From assembly GCA_021779915.1 (NCBI GenBank), contig JAJXZR010000044.1, positions 1 to 52,906 on the forward strand: a stretch of DNA of 52,906 nt, in the 5' to 3' direction. The notes beneath the pieces are model-generated. The model was not told where the DNA came from. It worked only from the letters and a program-made list of their open reading frames with translations, and ran no database searches. How positions within the stretch are numbered: position 1 is the first letter of the stretch; each line of letters begins with the position of its first letter. Shown here piece after piece: positions 24,738 through 33,923 of this stretch. The stretch is from a bacterium. GTDB lineage: Bacteria; Patescibacteriota; Minisyncoccia; CAIUEV01. The translations under genes were made by a program, and so were the position numbers.

Positions 24738-27700
24738 ATGAAAAAAAACTACCTATCCCTCCTCCCCATCTCTATCGCCCATGCTGCCACTTCAGGTGGA
24801 ATATGGGACTTGCGGGCTTTTGATTTTGCGGGTCTTTCTGTAAAATCTCCAGGGGGAATACTTCTGTTTTTTGTCAGTTGGTCAATTTCTATAATAGGCC
24901 TTTTGGGGATTATTGCCTTCATTTATGCCGGGTACACATATCTTGTTGCCGGCAATGATGCTGATAAAGCAGAGCAAACAAAGAAAATTATTCTTTACTC
25001 GGTTATCGGAATTATTGTTTCCATTTTAGGTCTAGCAACCATAAAAACCGTCAGCGATCTTATGGATAGTCACAAAAATACCAATGAGAATATAGCGGGT
25101 CGAATTTCTCCTTCCACCCAATCTATTTCGGAGCTAGTATCAAATTCTCAAAACACTGGGCAAGTTAGCGCCGTTATCCCAAAAAATACTTCTCTGGAAG
25201 AAATCCAAAAAGCTCTTCAGGATTTACCGGAAGGAAAAACTATCTCTTTTACTGCATCCTCATCTGAAGGAGCCTTTACAGTTCTCACTTTTAAGAAAGA
25301 AAACGGTCAAGTTAACCTTGTTTATATTGACAATGACAGATTGAAAGGTTTGTCTAAAAGTACCAATGACAACCAATCATCCTATTTTGACTCTTTGATT
25401 AAAACTGCGAAAGCAGATGATTTACTCACTTCCGGAACTCTCAGCAAAGATCAGCTTGTATCGGTTTTAACCTCTCTTTTAAATCTTCTACAGTCCAATG
25501 ATAACAATGTTATCACAATGATCACCGACCCTTACGTCAATGATTTTTCAAGCCCTTTTAGCTTTTCTGAGACTGTCTCCAGATGTATCTCTACCGGAGG
25601 AATTTGGTATAGGTTCACCAATTCCTGCACCGCGCAAAACAGCCGATGCAACAGTACTACAAACAGCAATTGTTCTACATTAGGAATTAATCCGGTTGAA
25701 AGTTGTCAATGCGCCGATGGAGAATGCACTGACAGAACAGGAAATTGCGTTGCTATTTCTAATACCAACTCAAATACTAACACCAATACAAATACCAATA
25801 CTAACTCATCTTATTCAGATTCGAGCTCGGATAATCCCTGCTTTAATGCCACTTTATGTACTAATTATGGAGGATATTGGAACGGCTCTAATCAAAGCAA
25901 TATTGAATGTCGTTGTCTTTCACTTCCTTTGTCTAACGTAAATACTAACACAAACTCATGGTCAGGCTCTAGAGAAAATTATTACAAGGGTTTGTGTGAA
26001 AATTCCGGAGGAACATGGGATAATTCTTGGTTCAATAATGGCCCTAGATTATTCTCTGACGGAACCAACCAATGTTCCTGCAGTTGTAATGGATGTTCCT
26101 GCTGGGGGACAGATCAAGCTCAAATTTCCGATTCAAGTGCATTGCAAACCGTAGTCAACAGCACTGGCGCAGCTGATTACCTTTCCCAATGCAGCACAAA
26201 CTTCTACTTCAATCCAAATATAAGCCGTAATTTTTTTGGTGGATTTCATTTTCCAGGTAAAAAACATGGCACATGCACCTGCTCCACAGGAAAAGTGCTT
26301 GATGGTTATGGAAAATGCGTTGACACAAGTAATAATACCGAGGTAAGCGCCTGTACCAACTCAGGTGGGGCTTGGACTTTGCTTTCCGGATGCTGTGGAA
26401 GAGAAAAACAAAAATGCGGATCGGATAATTTAATCTGTTCCTGCTTGTTTGATTCTCCTCAAGTTTTGGGATGTGCGTGTCCGGATGGACAATGTGTTGA
26501 CGGAAATGGGCAGTGTAAATCGAAGGATTCCACTTCCGAGAAAATAACTTGTGAGAATTCCGGAGGAACTTGGATAGCACAAGGTGGTAATGGTTGGGTA
26601 AGACATATATGCCATTGTCCAGATGGAAAATATTTGGATTCGAGTTCAAACGGGAAATGCACTGACACAACCTTTCCAACATCTTCTTGCCATGGAAAAG
26701 TCGACATTGGAAAGATGCTTGGACAAGCTAGTTGGGCTTCTTGTATTGACATAGACACATTAAAGTCCAATTGTACTTCAAGCAACGGACAATGGATGAA
26801 TTATGGGCAAGGTTATCATGCAATGTACAATTATTCCCATGATTATCCAAGTAATTTTTGCGGAAAATCTACCTCGGCATTTTATAAACAAGAAAATTGT
26901 GACGGACCAGATGGTCCCTGCTCCTCACAAACTTATCCTTGGTTAGGATGCAGGTGTCCCGGGAGCCAATGTCTTGACAGCCAGGGAAAATGCACAGGAA
27001 ACATTGGAGATGATACCACTTTCACCGACTGTAAATCGGATTATCAATGTTTTTACAAAATACTCTCAGGAGGTGGACAAGCAAAACTAACTATTTCCGA
27101 AATGAATTATTTCCGTGGCTCTCGAATCAAAGAAACCAGCGAAATAAGGGGGATTCCCAACGGAAGCGGTTTTGATGTGACTATGACAGTTCTAAATTTG
27201 GAAAGAATGGATCAAAATAAAAGTCTTGCAAGTGGAGTTATCTCTGATGACACGCTAAATCAGTGTCCGAACTTATTAAATAATCTGTACCAAATCGAAG
27301 GTAAAAGTACAACTTGCAAAACTGGCGGAACCACGACGGACTGTGGCGCAAGCGCAATAGCCGTCTGCACACCTAGTATATCCACCGCCATGACGGGAGT
27401 TCGTTATTTAGTTCAAAATGGACTAACTAATTCAAATATTACGAACTATTCTTGTCAAGGAAATCTTATTACCAAAATGAAAGAGATTTGTGGAACACCT
27501 AACTTTCCAGAAGGACCAGTCGCTTTTAAACCGGCTATCTATCTTTACCCTCAAAGAAATATAGAGGTAGGTGTTACTCTTGGTATTAACGGAGAAATAA
27601 TAAAAAGCGATCCTGAATACCCTCAAAACGGTTGGAAAGTGAAGGCAACACCCAGTAGTTTAATAGACGGCAAATATGATTATTTGTTCTATGAGAATAC

Positions 27701-28055
27701 CTTGAATAAATTAGATCTTCCTAAAGAGGGTTGGGTTGTTAAAAAAGAAGATCTAAATCAATGGTTTAATGATAATTTGCAAAAATTAGGATTGAACGAG
27801 AAGGAAAGTGCACAATTCAAGGAATATTGGTTGGGAGTTCTAAACAAGGCTAATTATTATGAAATAAAGCTTCTGAGTGATCAATATTTGAAAGAAAATA
27901 TGAATCTAAAAATTAGTCCTCAGCCAGACACAGTTATCCGTCGAAATTTCTATTTCAAACCACTGCAAGAAAAAACAGACCTAAAAGAACCGATTATTAT
28001 TACCCCGGAAAGAAAAGGATTCACAGTAGTAGAATGGGGAGGAATAATGGATTAA
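24738..28055 (+). CDS. Giant VirB2-like pilin fusion with Cys-rich modular ectodomain
   Basis: 1105 residues. The N-terminal segment (to about 112) has two membrane helices around YLVAGNDADKAEQTKKIILYSVIG, a VirB2/TrbC-like pilin pattern. Residues 145-275 form a domain shared with the gene at 28094. An Asn/Thr linker (about 340-358) is followed by repeated Cys modules of the form C-x2-SGG-x-W ... C-x-C-P-x-G-x-C-x-D-x2-G-x-C through about 750. The last ~175 residues start KPAIYLYPQRNIEVGVTL and are Cys-free; they are absent from both paralogs and look like a separate beta-rich domain. Predicted: membrane-anchored, mostly extracellular, possibly an adhesin. No catalytic motif seen. There is no Shine-Dalgarno. 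Confidence 0.8.
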   Translation: MKKNYLSLLPISIAHAATSGGIWDLRAFDFAGLSVKSPGGILLFFVSWSISIIGLLGIIAFIYAGYTYLVAGNDADKAEQTKKIILYSVIGIIVSILGLATIKTVSDLMDSHKNTNENIAGRISPSTQSISELVSNSQNTGQVSAVIPKNTSLEEIQKALQDLPEGKTISFTASSSEGAFTVLTFKKENGQVNLVYIDNDRLKGLSKSTNDNQSSYFDSLIKTAKADDLLTSGTLSKDQLVSVLTSLLNLLQSNDNNVITMITDPYVNDFSSPFSFSETVSRCISTGGIWYRFTNSCTAQNSRCNSTTNSNCSTLGINPVESCQCADGECTDRTGNCVAISNTNSNTNTNTNTNTNSSYSDSSSDNPCFNATLCTNYGGYWNGSNQSNIECRCLSLPLSNVNTNTNSWSGSRENYYKGLCENSGGTWDNSWFNNGPRLFSDGTNQCSCSCNGCSCWGTDQAQISDSSALQTVVNSTGAADYLSQCSTNFYFNPNISRNFFGGFHFPGKKHGTCTCSTGKVLDGYGKCVDTSNNTEVSACTNSGGAWTLLSGCCGREKQKCGSDNLICSCLFDSPQVLGCACPDGQCVDGNGQCKSKDSTSEKITCENSGGTWIAQGGNGWVRHICHCPDGKYLDSSSNGKCTDTTFPTSSCHGKVDIGKMLGQASWASCIDIDTLKSNCTSSNGQWMNYGQGYHAMYNYSHDYPSNFCGKSTSAFYKQENCDGPDGPCSSQTYPWLGCRCPGSQCLDSQGKCTGNIGDDTTFTDCKSDYQCFYKILSGGGQAKLTISEMNYFRGSRIKETSEIRGIPNGSGFDVTMTVLNLERMDQNKSLASGVISDDTLNQCPNLLNNLYQIEGKSTTCKTGGTTTDCGASAIAVCTPSISTAMTGVRYLVQNGLTNSNITNYSCQGNLITKMKEICGTPNFPEGPVAFKPAIYLYPQRNIEVGVTLGINGEIIKSDPEYPQNGWKVKATPSSLIDGKYDYLFYENTLNKLDLPKEGWVVKKEDLNQWFNDNLQKLGLNEKESAQFKEYWLGVLNKANYYEIKLLSDQYLKENMNLKISPQPDTVIRRNFYFKPLQEKTDLKEPIIITPERKGFTVVEWGGIMD

Positions 28056-28093
28056 AAAAATAATTTAATATTTTAAAAATTAAAAAACAAAAA

Positions 28094-29914
28094 ATGAAAA
28101 AGAGCAAAAATATCGATTCCCCCATTATGCCTGTTTACGCCACTGTTTCAGGAGGGGGTTGGAATTCGGATTCATTAGGTGGATTCGGGCTTTCGGGAAG
28201 ATCTGTGTCAGAAATACTTCTTTCCTTTATTGATTGGTCAATAATAATGATTGGTTTAATTGGGATAATTGCTTTCATTTACGCAGGATATACTTATCTA
28301 ACTGCTGGGGGAGAGAAAGATAAAATAGAACAAGCTAAGAAAATAGTGGTTTATGGAATTGTAGGTGTTGTCGTTTCGGTCTTGGGATTAGTAGCAGTCA
28401 CAACCGTTAACAATATTATGGGGGGAGGAAAAAATCAAACTGCCAGTATTCCCGTACAATCAATCAGTGTTTTGGTAGAAAATTCAAAACAGAAAAAGAC
28501 ATCGCAGGCAATCTTGCCACAAAGCACTTCTGCAAAAGAGCTAGAAACCGCTCTCAATAACTTGTCTGAAGGAGAAATAATCTCTTTCTCTTCCTCTGAT
28601 CGTTCAGGAAAGGATGCAGGAGAAATAGTGACTTTTAAAAAGGAACAAGGAAAAATTAAATTAATCAAAATTGATCAAAAAAAGATTCAGGATTTAATAG
28701 GAAGAAAAGCTTCTTTCAATTTAATTCCAAGTGTTTTTGCCTCGATTTCAGCCCCTCCAGGAGATAATTGTGTTATTAACTCAAGTGGCGATGGATGGGA
28801 TTGTCCCGATTCTCCGATTGTTGATGCTACAACAATAAACAGTCTTTCAATTGAAGAATTAAGACAAATATTGTCCTTTATCATAGCAATAATTCAAACC
28901 AGACAACCCGTGATTTCAATAATAGATAATCCTTTAGGTACTGGAAACGGAGATCCAATCCAAGATCCTTGTCAAAGTCAAAGTACTTGTGAAGAAATGG
29001 GTGGCGTTTGGGGAGCAAATAATAATTTCCAGACTGTTAAAGTGGATACTGGGAATGGCACTGCAGCCACTAGCGGTAATTGTCAATGTACTTTTCCTGA
29101 TTCGTCTCCGACGACAATAAATGGCTCGGAACAACAAAATTGCGAAAATTCCGGTGGGAGATGGATGGATGCTATTGATGCACCTATGTATTCCTATTGT
29201 GCTTGTCCAGGCGATTCGGAAGCAAGTAAGGCTCCACATGAAAGAAAAACTTATCCAAAGAGTTGTAATCCTGAGCCTACCGGTAATAGTGGCACACCAA
29301 CGACAGCGAATAGCAAAAAATGTTTGGCTTCTGGGGGAGACTGGATTCAATTTGCAAATTATACCGTAGCTAATCAAGCAAAATGCGACAATCCTTCTGC
29401 CGGGGTAATCAAACTATGGGATCCTGTTTATGATTGTCAATGCCCAACTGGTCAGTGTGTAGATAAAGACGGAGGATGTACGAGTGAAGGAGCTACTGAT
29501 ATACCAAAAGATGAAAAACTTGCCTGCACGAGTACTGGTGGAACGTGGGATGACAGAACAGATGTTCACATTTGTCTTTGTCCAACAGGTACTTTTATGA
29601 GCAATGGTTATTGCATTTCAGGAGAAGTTCCTGGGACTATTAACAAAAAACCTGGTATGGACAAGCCAAAAACTGATACAGGGGATGTAAATTCAACCAA
29701 TTCTTGTAAAAATCAAACCGTGTGCGAATCGGAGGGAGGATATTGGATAAATAATAATATGCCTCATTATAATGATGGCAATTGCCGTTGTTTGTTTCCT
29801 GGCGATGATTGTTTAAGTAAAAGAAATTGTGAAGCTGCAGGCAAACTCTGGAGAGAGAATTCAGCTACTGCAACTACAACAGACCCATGCTCGTGTGTTT
29901 TTGGAATGGAGTAA
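28094..29914 (+). CDS. VirB2-like pilin fusion with Cys-rich ectodomain, shorter paralog
   Basis: 606 residues starting 38 nt after the previous gene. It keeps the same order: SGGGWNSDSLGGFGLSGRSV, two helices around YLTAGGEKDKIEQAKKIVVYGIVG (about 38-108), the shared domain (ILPQSTSAKELETALNNL to about 215), an IxDNP segment, then at least five C...GGxW Cys modules to the C-terminus (CSCVFGME). It lacks the C-terminal domains of its two paralogs, so these genes look like one anchored scaffold with different tips. Tandem duplication is the simplest origin. Confidence 0.8.
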   Translation: MKKSKNIDSPIMPVYATVSGGGWNSDSLGGFGLSGRSVSEILLSFIDWSIIMIGLIGIIAFIYAGYTYLTAGGEKDKIEQAKKIVVYGIVGVVVSVLGLVAVTTVNNIMGGGKNQTASIPVQSISVLVENSKQKKTSQAILPQSTSAKELETALNNLSEGEIISFSSSDRSGKDAGEIVTFKKEQGKIKLIKIDQKKIQDLIGRKASFNLIPSVFASISAPPGDNCVINSSGDGWDCPDSPIVDATTINSLSIEELRQILSFIIAIIQTRQPVISIIDNPLGTGNGDPIQDPCQSQSTCEEMGGVWGANNNFQTVKVDTGNGTAATSGNCQCTFPDSSPTTINGSEQQNCENSGGRWMDAIDAPMYSYCACPGDSEASKAPHERKTYPKSCNPEPTGNSGTPTTANSKKCLASGGDWIQFANYTVANQAKCDNPSAGVIKLWDPVYDCQCPTGQCVDKDGGCTSEGATDIPKDEKLACTSTGGTWDDRTDVHICLCPTGTFMSNGYCISGEVPGTINKKPGMDKPKTDTGDVNSTNSCKNQTVCESEGGYWINNNMPHYNDGNCRCLFPGDDCLSKRNCEAAGKLWRENSATATTTDPCSCVFGME

Positions 29915-30002
29915 AGAAAAGATTTCCATTGAGGACGGATTTTTTGGTGAGGCGCAACATAATGCAAAGCACTGGCTTGTCTTAGTAAATCTTGATAAAT
30001 CC

Positions 30003-31541
30003 TTATTTCTTCACCGTCTTCTTCTCACTAACCCAAAAGCTCCCGAAGTATTTCCCCAGCATCAGTCGGGTCATAGCGTCCATAGCAGGAGTGGCGGTCA
30101 TTACGATGGAAACAAGTGGAACCAACAGGGACTGGAGTCCGAAAGCGATATTTTTAAACCAGCTGTAGTGTTTGGGACGGCGAGGGATGATGAAGAAGGA
30201 TAAAATGGCGGAGGAAATGATTCCGGTCATGGCTAGCCTCATCAAAAACTGAGTAATGAGAGGTAAATTATGAGCTAATACCATTTCATTAAAATTGGCT
30301 CCTCCAACCATAAGAGGCAACCATCCCATAAAAAGGAGCATAAAAGAAGTTGTTCCCCACGAAACTCTTCCTTCTAGCATAGTAAAAATGATGCTGAATC
30401 TTGATGACAAAGGAATTTTACAATCTTTATTTAAGAATACTCGCAGAAGCCTTGGGAAACTCTCTACTCCATAAGCCCAGCGACGAAGCTGTTTGTATTG
30501 GTTAATCAGAGTTTTTTTAAGATTATCCGTCAAAGTGGCATCCATCGAAACTGGTAAGAAGAGAGGTACAGTGCGGTAATCCCCATCATATTTGGAATAG
30601 CACTGCCAAAAAATAGCTGAGTCCTCTGAAATAATATCGTTCTGCCACATTCCAACGTCCAGAAGGGCAACTAAGCTCATTGAGTGGGAAGAAAAAGTGA
30701 CCAGCCGCTCGTGGCGAACGCTTTCAATCATATGCCAAAAAGACGTTCCGAGAGAAATAATCCGGACAACCGCATTAGTGTCCCAAATATTATTGTTAAA
30801 CATCGGAAGGGGTTGATAGCTAGATCTGTAGCGGTTCTCATTTGTAATATAGTTATAAGTTACCGCACCAAAATATTCTTTGTGCACTCTTGTATCGCAA
30901 TCAAAATTAGAGACTACCACTTGCTCGTGTTTGATATTTTTTTGTTTTAGAAAATCTAATGCATTTCGAAGTGCCCAATTGGCGTTTCCACTTTTTGCCT
31001 TCATTTCTCCCGGAAGATTATCTGGATGAACAGCTGTAAGGAATCCGGCAAATTGTTTGCCGTATTTTTCTTTTAAAGAATATTGATTTTGATTAGCTTC
31101 TTCCCCTGCCCTTTTTTCACAAGACATAGAAACAATTATTCGATCTTTGGGATAATTTGATTCAATAAAACTCAAGATAGTCGGTTCCAGAATTTCTAGT
31201 CCTTCGCTGACGTAGGGAAGAATAATCAAATGATAGACCGAACCCAGGTTTAGATCATATTTGCCACTAATTTTTTTACACTTTCGGAGCCAATTGATTT
31301 TCTGATTTTTTTTCAGTTTTCGATAAGCAATTATTGTTAGAAAACTTAGAACAATCACCCGAGTCAACCAAAAAAGATCGTAAAAAATAATAAATACGGC
31401 CGCCCAGATCGGTTCAAAAAAAGAAAGAGCTATTCCAAGGACTAAAACCCCCCAACAAAGAGCCCCCGGGATAATTTCTCCAATACGTTGAATTTTCCTT
31501 TGTCTTGAATCGTCGGTTTTTTGACGGGGAAAAATAACCAT
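30003..31541 (-). CDS. Processive-type membrane glycosyltransferase, GT2
   Basis: 512 residues from the ATG at 31541; a TTG at 31580 would add 13 hydrophobic residues. Two N-terminal helices (about 25-70) precede a GT-A domain with SNFDCDTRV (DxD), the ISEDSAIFW acidic motif and QLRRWAYG, the Q-x-x-R-W signature of cellulose/hyaluronan-synthase-like processive GT2 enzymes. Four or five C-terminal helices follow. It probably polymerises or exports a surface polysaccharide at the membrane. It is convergent with the last pilin-fusion gene. No partner biosynthesis genes are adjacent, so the product cannot be named. Confidence 0.85.
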   Translation of the reverse strand: MVIFPRQKTDDSRQRKIQRIGEIIPGALCWGVLVLGIALSFFEPIWAAVFIIFYDLFWLTRVIVLSFLTIIAYRKLKKNQKINWLRKCKKISGKYDLNLGSVYHLIILPYVSEGLEILEPTILSFIESNYPKDRIIVSMSCEKRAGEEANQNQYSLKEKYGKQFAGFLTAVHPDNLPGEMKAKSGNANWALRNALDFLKQKNIKHEQVVVSNFDCDTRVHKEYFGAVTYNYITNENRYRSSYQPLPMFNNNIWDTNAVVRIISLGTSFWHMIESVRHERLVTFSSHSMSLVALLDVGMWQNDIISEDSAIFWQCYSKYDGDYRTVPLFLPVSMDATLTDNLKKTLINQYKQLRRWAYGVESFPRLLRVFLNKDCKIPLSSRFSIIFTMLEGRVSWGTTSFMLLFMGWLPLMVGGANFNEMVLAHNLPLITQFLMRLAMTGIISSAILSFFIIPRRPKHYSWFKNIAFGLQSLLVPLVSIVMTATPAMDAMTRLMLGKYFGSFWVSEKKTVKK

Positions 31542-31636
31542 AATGGTCTTTATGAGAAAGAAAAAAATAAAAAAACACAACTGAGCTTGTATTACTTGGA
31601 TTTATAGCACTGAAAAAAGAGAAAGTACAGAAAGGT

Positions 31637-31879
31637 TGTATCATTCCTGCGACCGCGTGTCGCCTTAGCTTTAGCGGTGGCACAAGGCAGGAATCCAGAC
31701 TAGTCTCACTAATTATTCTAATTGTTCTAATTAACCTAATTGTTCTAAACAAAATACCAAGAATCAATTTCTAAAATTTATTTTATTGTTTGGTACTTGG
31801 TGCTTTTTTAGGTCAATTAGAACAATTAGAGTAATTTTCCATCCTCCTGGATTCCCGGTCGACACGCCGGGAATGACAC
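31637..31879. mobile_element. REPIN/MITE-like element, copy B (243 bp)
   Basis: Right end CCCGGTCGACACGCCGGGAATGACAC. The left terminal hairpin is diverged (ATTCCTGC ... GCAGGAAT with an enlarged loop). The interior has four 9-bp ATTNNTCTA-type units, AACAAAATACC, TATTGTTTGGTACTTGGTGC and inverted 9-bp units, as in copies A, C and D. It lies upstream of the GT2 gene and downstream of the 23S terminator. Confidence 0.8.
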
Positions 31880-31888
31880 TGATAATAT

Positions 31889-31919
31889 AAAAAACGCCCG
31901 CCTAAGGCGGACGTTTTTA
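31889..31919 (-). terminator. Intrinsic terminator of the 23S transcript
   Basis: On the minus strand AAAAACGTCCGCC-TTA-GGCGGGCGTTTTTT: a strong GC stem followed by a U run, about 100 nt past the 23S 3' end. A second hairpin at 31982-32013 (CTTTGGAAACGC/GCGCTTCCAAAG) lies closer to the rRNA end. No 5S rRNA is recognisable in between. Confidence 0.9.
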
Positions 31920-32224
31920 AAAATTTTGTATGAACTTGTGATTACGGAAGAATAAAACTCCCTAAAAACTGCTAGTCGGCCCTTTGGAAACGCAAAAAAT
32001 TGCGCTTCCAAAGAATAAAACTGAAGTAGTTAACGATCATTAGTACTGCTCGGCTCAATCCGTTGCCGAACTTACACCTGCAGCCTATCAACCTGGTAGT
32101 CTTCCAGGAGATCTAGATCTAATCTTGAGGTGGGCTTCACACTTAGATGCTTTCAGCGTTTATCCCTTCCCGACTTAGCTACCCAGCGGTGCCACTGGCG
32201 TGACAGCTGGTAGACCAGAGGTCA

Positions 32225-32257
<33 letters not shown>

Positions 32258-32308
32258 CCTCTCAAATCTTTGTACGCCCACGGTAGATAGGGACCAACCT
32301 GTCTCACG

Positions 32309-33059
32309 CATTTTCCCTTACATTGCTGTAGGATTGGACTATACCATCACCCTGAACCATACTAGGTTTAGGGGGCCGACGTGTTATCCTGATTTTAAAA
32401 ATCAGAATCTGTTACTAGATTTTAATCTAGTAACAAGTCTCTACGGGGTTATTAAGCCTTCTTTTCTAAGAGTTTTTTTGACTTCTTTAGTCAAAATTTT
32501 TCTCTTTTTTGAATAGTTCAACAATCGATACTCGTCTACTAAAGCGCATATTTTTAGAAAATCATCGGCGTTTTTTACTTCTTTTTTATATTTTAAGATT
32601 TTTCCCATCAGCTTTAACTGTTTTTTCTTCAGTTTACTGTAGGGCAACACCATTTCAATGAATTCTATTTGAGATTTTTCGTCTCCCAAAATAAATTCAG
32701 AAATGCCGTCTTTTCTTTTTCTTAAATAGCCACAACCAAATTTTTTTTGAATTTCTTCTAAAAATTGATTCTTAATTTGGCTTTGATAAAAAGAAATATA
32801 AGCACTTACTTGATATCTAAATTTATAACTTTTATTCTTAGTGAGTTTGACATAAACACTGCCATCTCCATCAAGAAATCCAGCTATATAGGCTTTTTCG
32901 ACTTCGGAAAAACTATTCATTTTAAAAAGGCTTAAAACTTCCCTCGGGATTATCCTAACATACGACAGTTTAACTGTCCAATTGGTCCGATATTGTTAGG
33001 ACTTCCCCGATATGAGTCAGCTTTTCATTAGAAATTACTTTCTAATGCCGCCGTATTTG
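32309..33059 (-). other. Group I intron in 23S rRNA (site ~L2593)
   Basis: The rRNA reads GTTCAAACCGT | intron | CGTGAGACAGG, matching the E. coli segment after about U2593 when joined. The 5' exon CCGU can pair with ACGG just inside the intron (P1 with a U-G pair at the splice site), and the last intron base is G. Core-like segments GTAGAGACT, CACGTCGGC and TATAGTCC (R/S-type elements) lie in the 3' part. The length is 751 nt with a LAGLIDADG gene inside. The site is in the peptidyl-transferase region, so splicing should be needed for ribosome function. Confidence 0.85.
32441..32920 (-). CDS. LAGLIDADG homing endonuclease (intron-encoded)
   Basis: 159 residues with one LAGLIDADG motif, YIAGFLDGDGSV (residues 11-22), so it should act as a homodimer. 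The length and the Lys-rich body fit the single-motif family. It lies wholly inside the group I intron on the same strand as the rRNA and would cut intron-less 23S alleles to spread the intron; a maturase role is also possible. The ORF is intact and the catalytic Asp (D19) is present, so the element may be active. Confidence 0.93.
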   Translation of the reverse strand: MNSFSEVEKAYIAGFLDGDGSVYVKLTKNKSYKFRYQVSAYISFYQSQIKNQFLEEIQKKFGCGYLRKRKDGISEFILGDEKSQIEFIEMVLPYSKLKKKQLKLMGKILKYKKEVKNADDFLKICALVDEYRLLNYSKKRKILTKEVKKTLRKEGLITP

Positions 33060-33105
33060 ACGGTTTGAACCCAGCTCGCGTACCACTTTAATTGGCGAAC
33101 AGCCA

Positions 33106-33156
<51 letters not shown>

Positions 33157-33707
33157 AGCGAACACCCCCGTCTATTTGGGCTATTGGGGGGTACCACTCT
33201 GTTATCCCCGGAGTAACTTTTATCTGCTGAGCTTTGGCGCGTCTACACGCAACCATCGGATCACTAAATCCCGCTTTCGCGACTGCGCGACGTATAGGTC
33301 TTGCAGTAAAGCTGGCTTATGCTTTTGCACTATCTCCCGGATTTCCATCCCGGGATAGCCAACCTTTGAACACCTCCGTTACATTTTAGGAGGTGAGCGC
33401 CCCACTCAAACTACCCACCAGACACTGTCCTCGAACCAGTACTTTTGGTCCGAAGTTAGAAACGTATACGATAAAGGGTGGTATTTCACTTTTGACTCCA
33501 TCCCAACCAAAATCGGGACTTCAAAGTCTCCCACCTATTCTAAGCATCAAAGCACACGCTTCAATGTCAAGCTGTAGTAAAGCTTCACGGGGTCTTTCCG
33601 TCTAGCCGTGGGTAAGCAGCATCTTCACTGCTAATGCAATTTCGCCGGGTCCCTCCTTGAGACAGTCTCCAAATCGTTACCCCATTCGTGCAGGTCTGAA
33701 TTTACCA

Positions 33708-33752
<45 letters not shown>

Positions 33753-33923
33753 GTCCACTGGCGCTTCGGGGATTGGCTTGCACCTTTCCCGTTAACGTTC
33801 CAGCACTGGTCAGGGGTCAGCTCCTATACATCCCCTTGCGGGTTAGCAGGAAACTGTGTTTTTGTTAAACAGTCGCTTGGAGTCTTTAGCTGCGGCCGAC
33901 GCCTAAAGAGACTGGGAAATAGG

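Noticed and set aside
25756-25815. Short AATACTAACACC-type repeats as a CRISPR or iteron array
   Set aside because: They are in-frame codons of an Asn/Thr-rich linker without spacers; no CRISPR array or cas gene was seen anywhere in the window.
29915-30200. Plus-strand ORF continuing past the last pilin-fusion gene
   Set aside because: It lies mostly antisense to the GT2 glycosyltransferase and lacks protein-like composition.
31920-32019. 5S rRNA downstream of 23S
   Set aside because: The ~100 nt here hold two hairpins, one an intrinsic terminator, and show no 5S signature.
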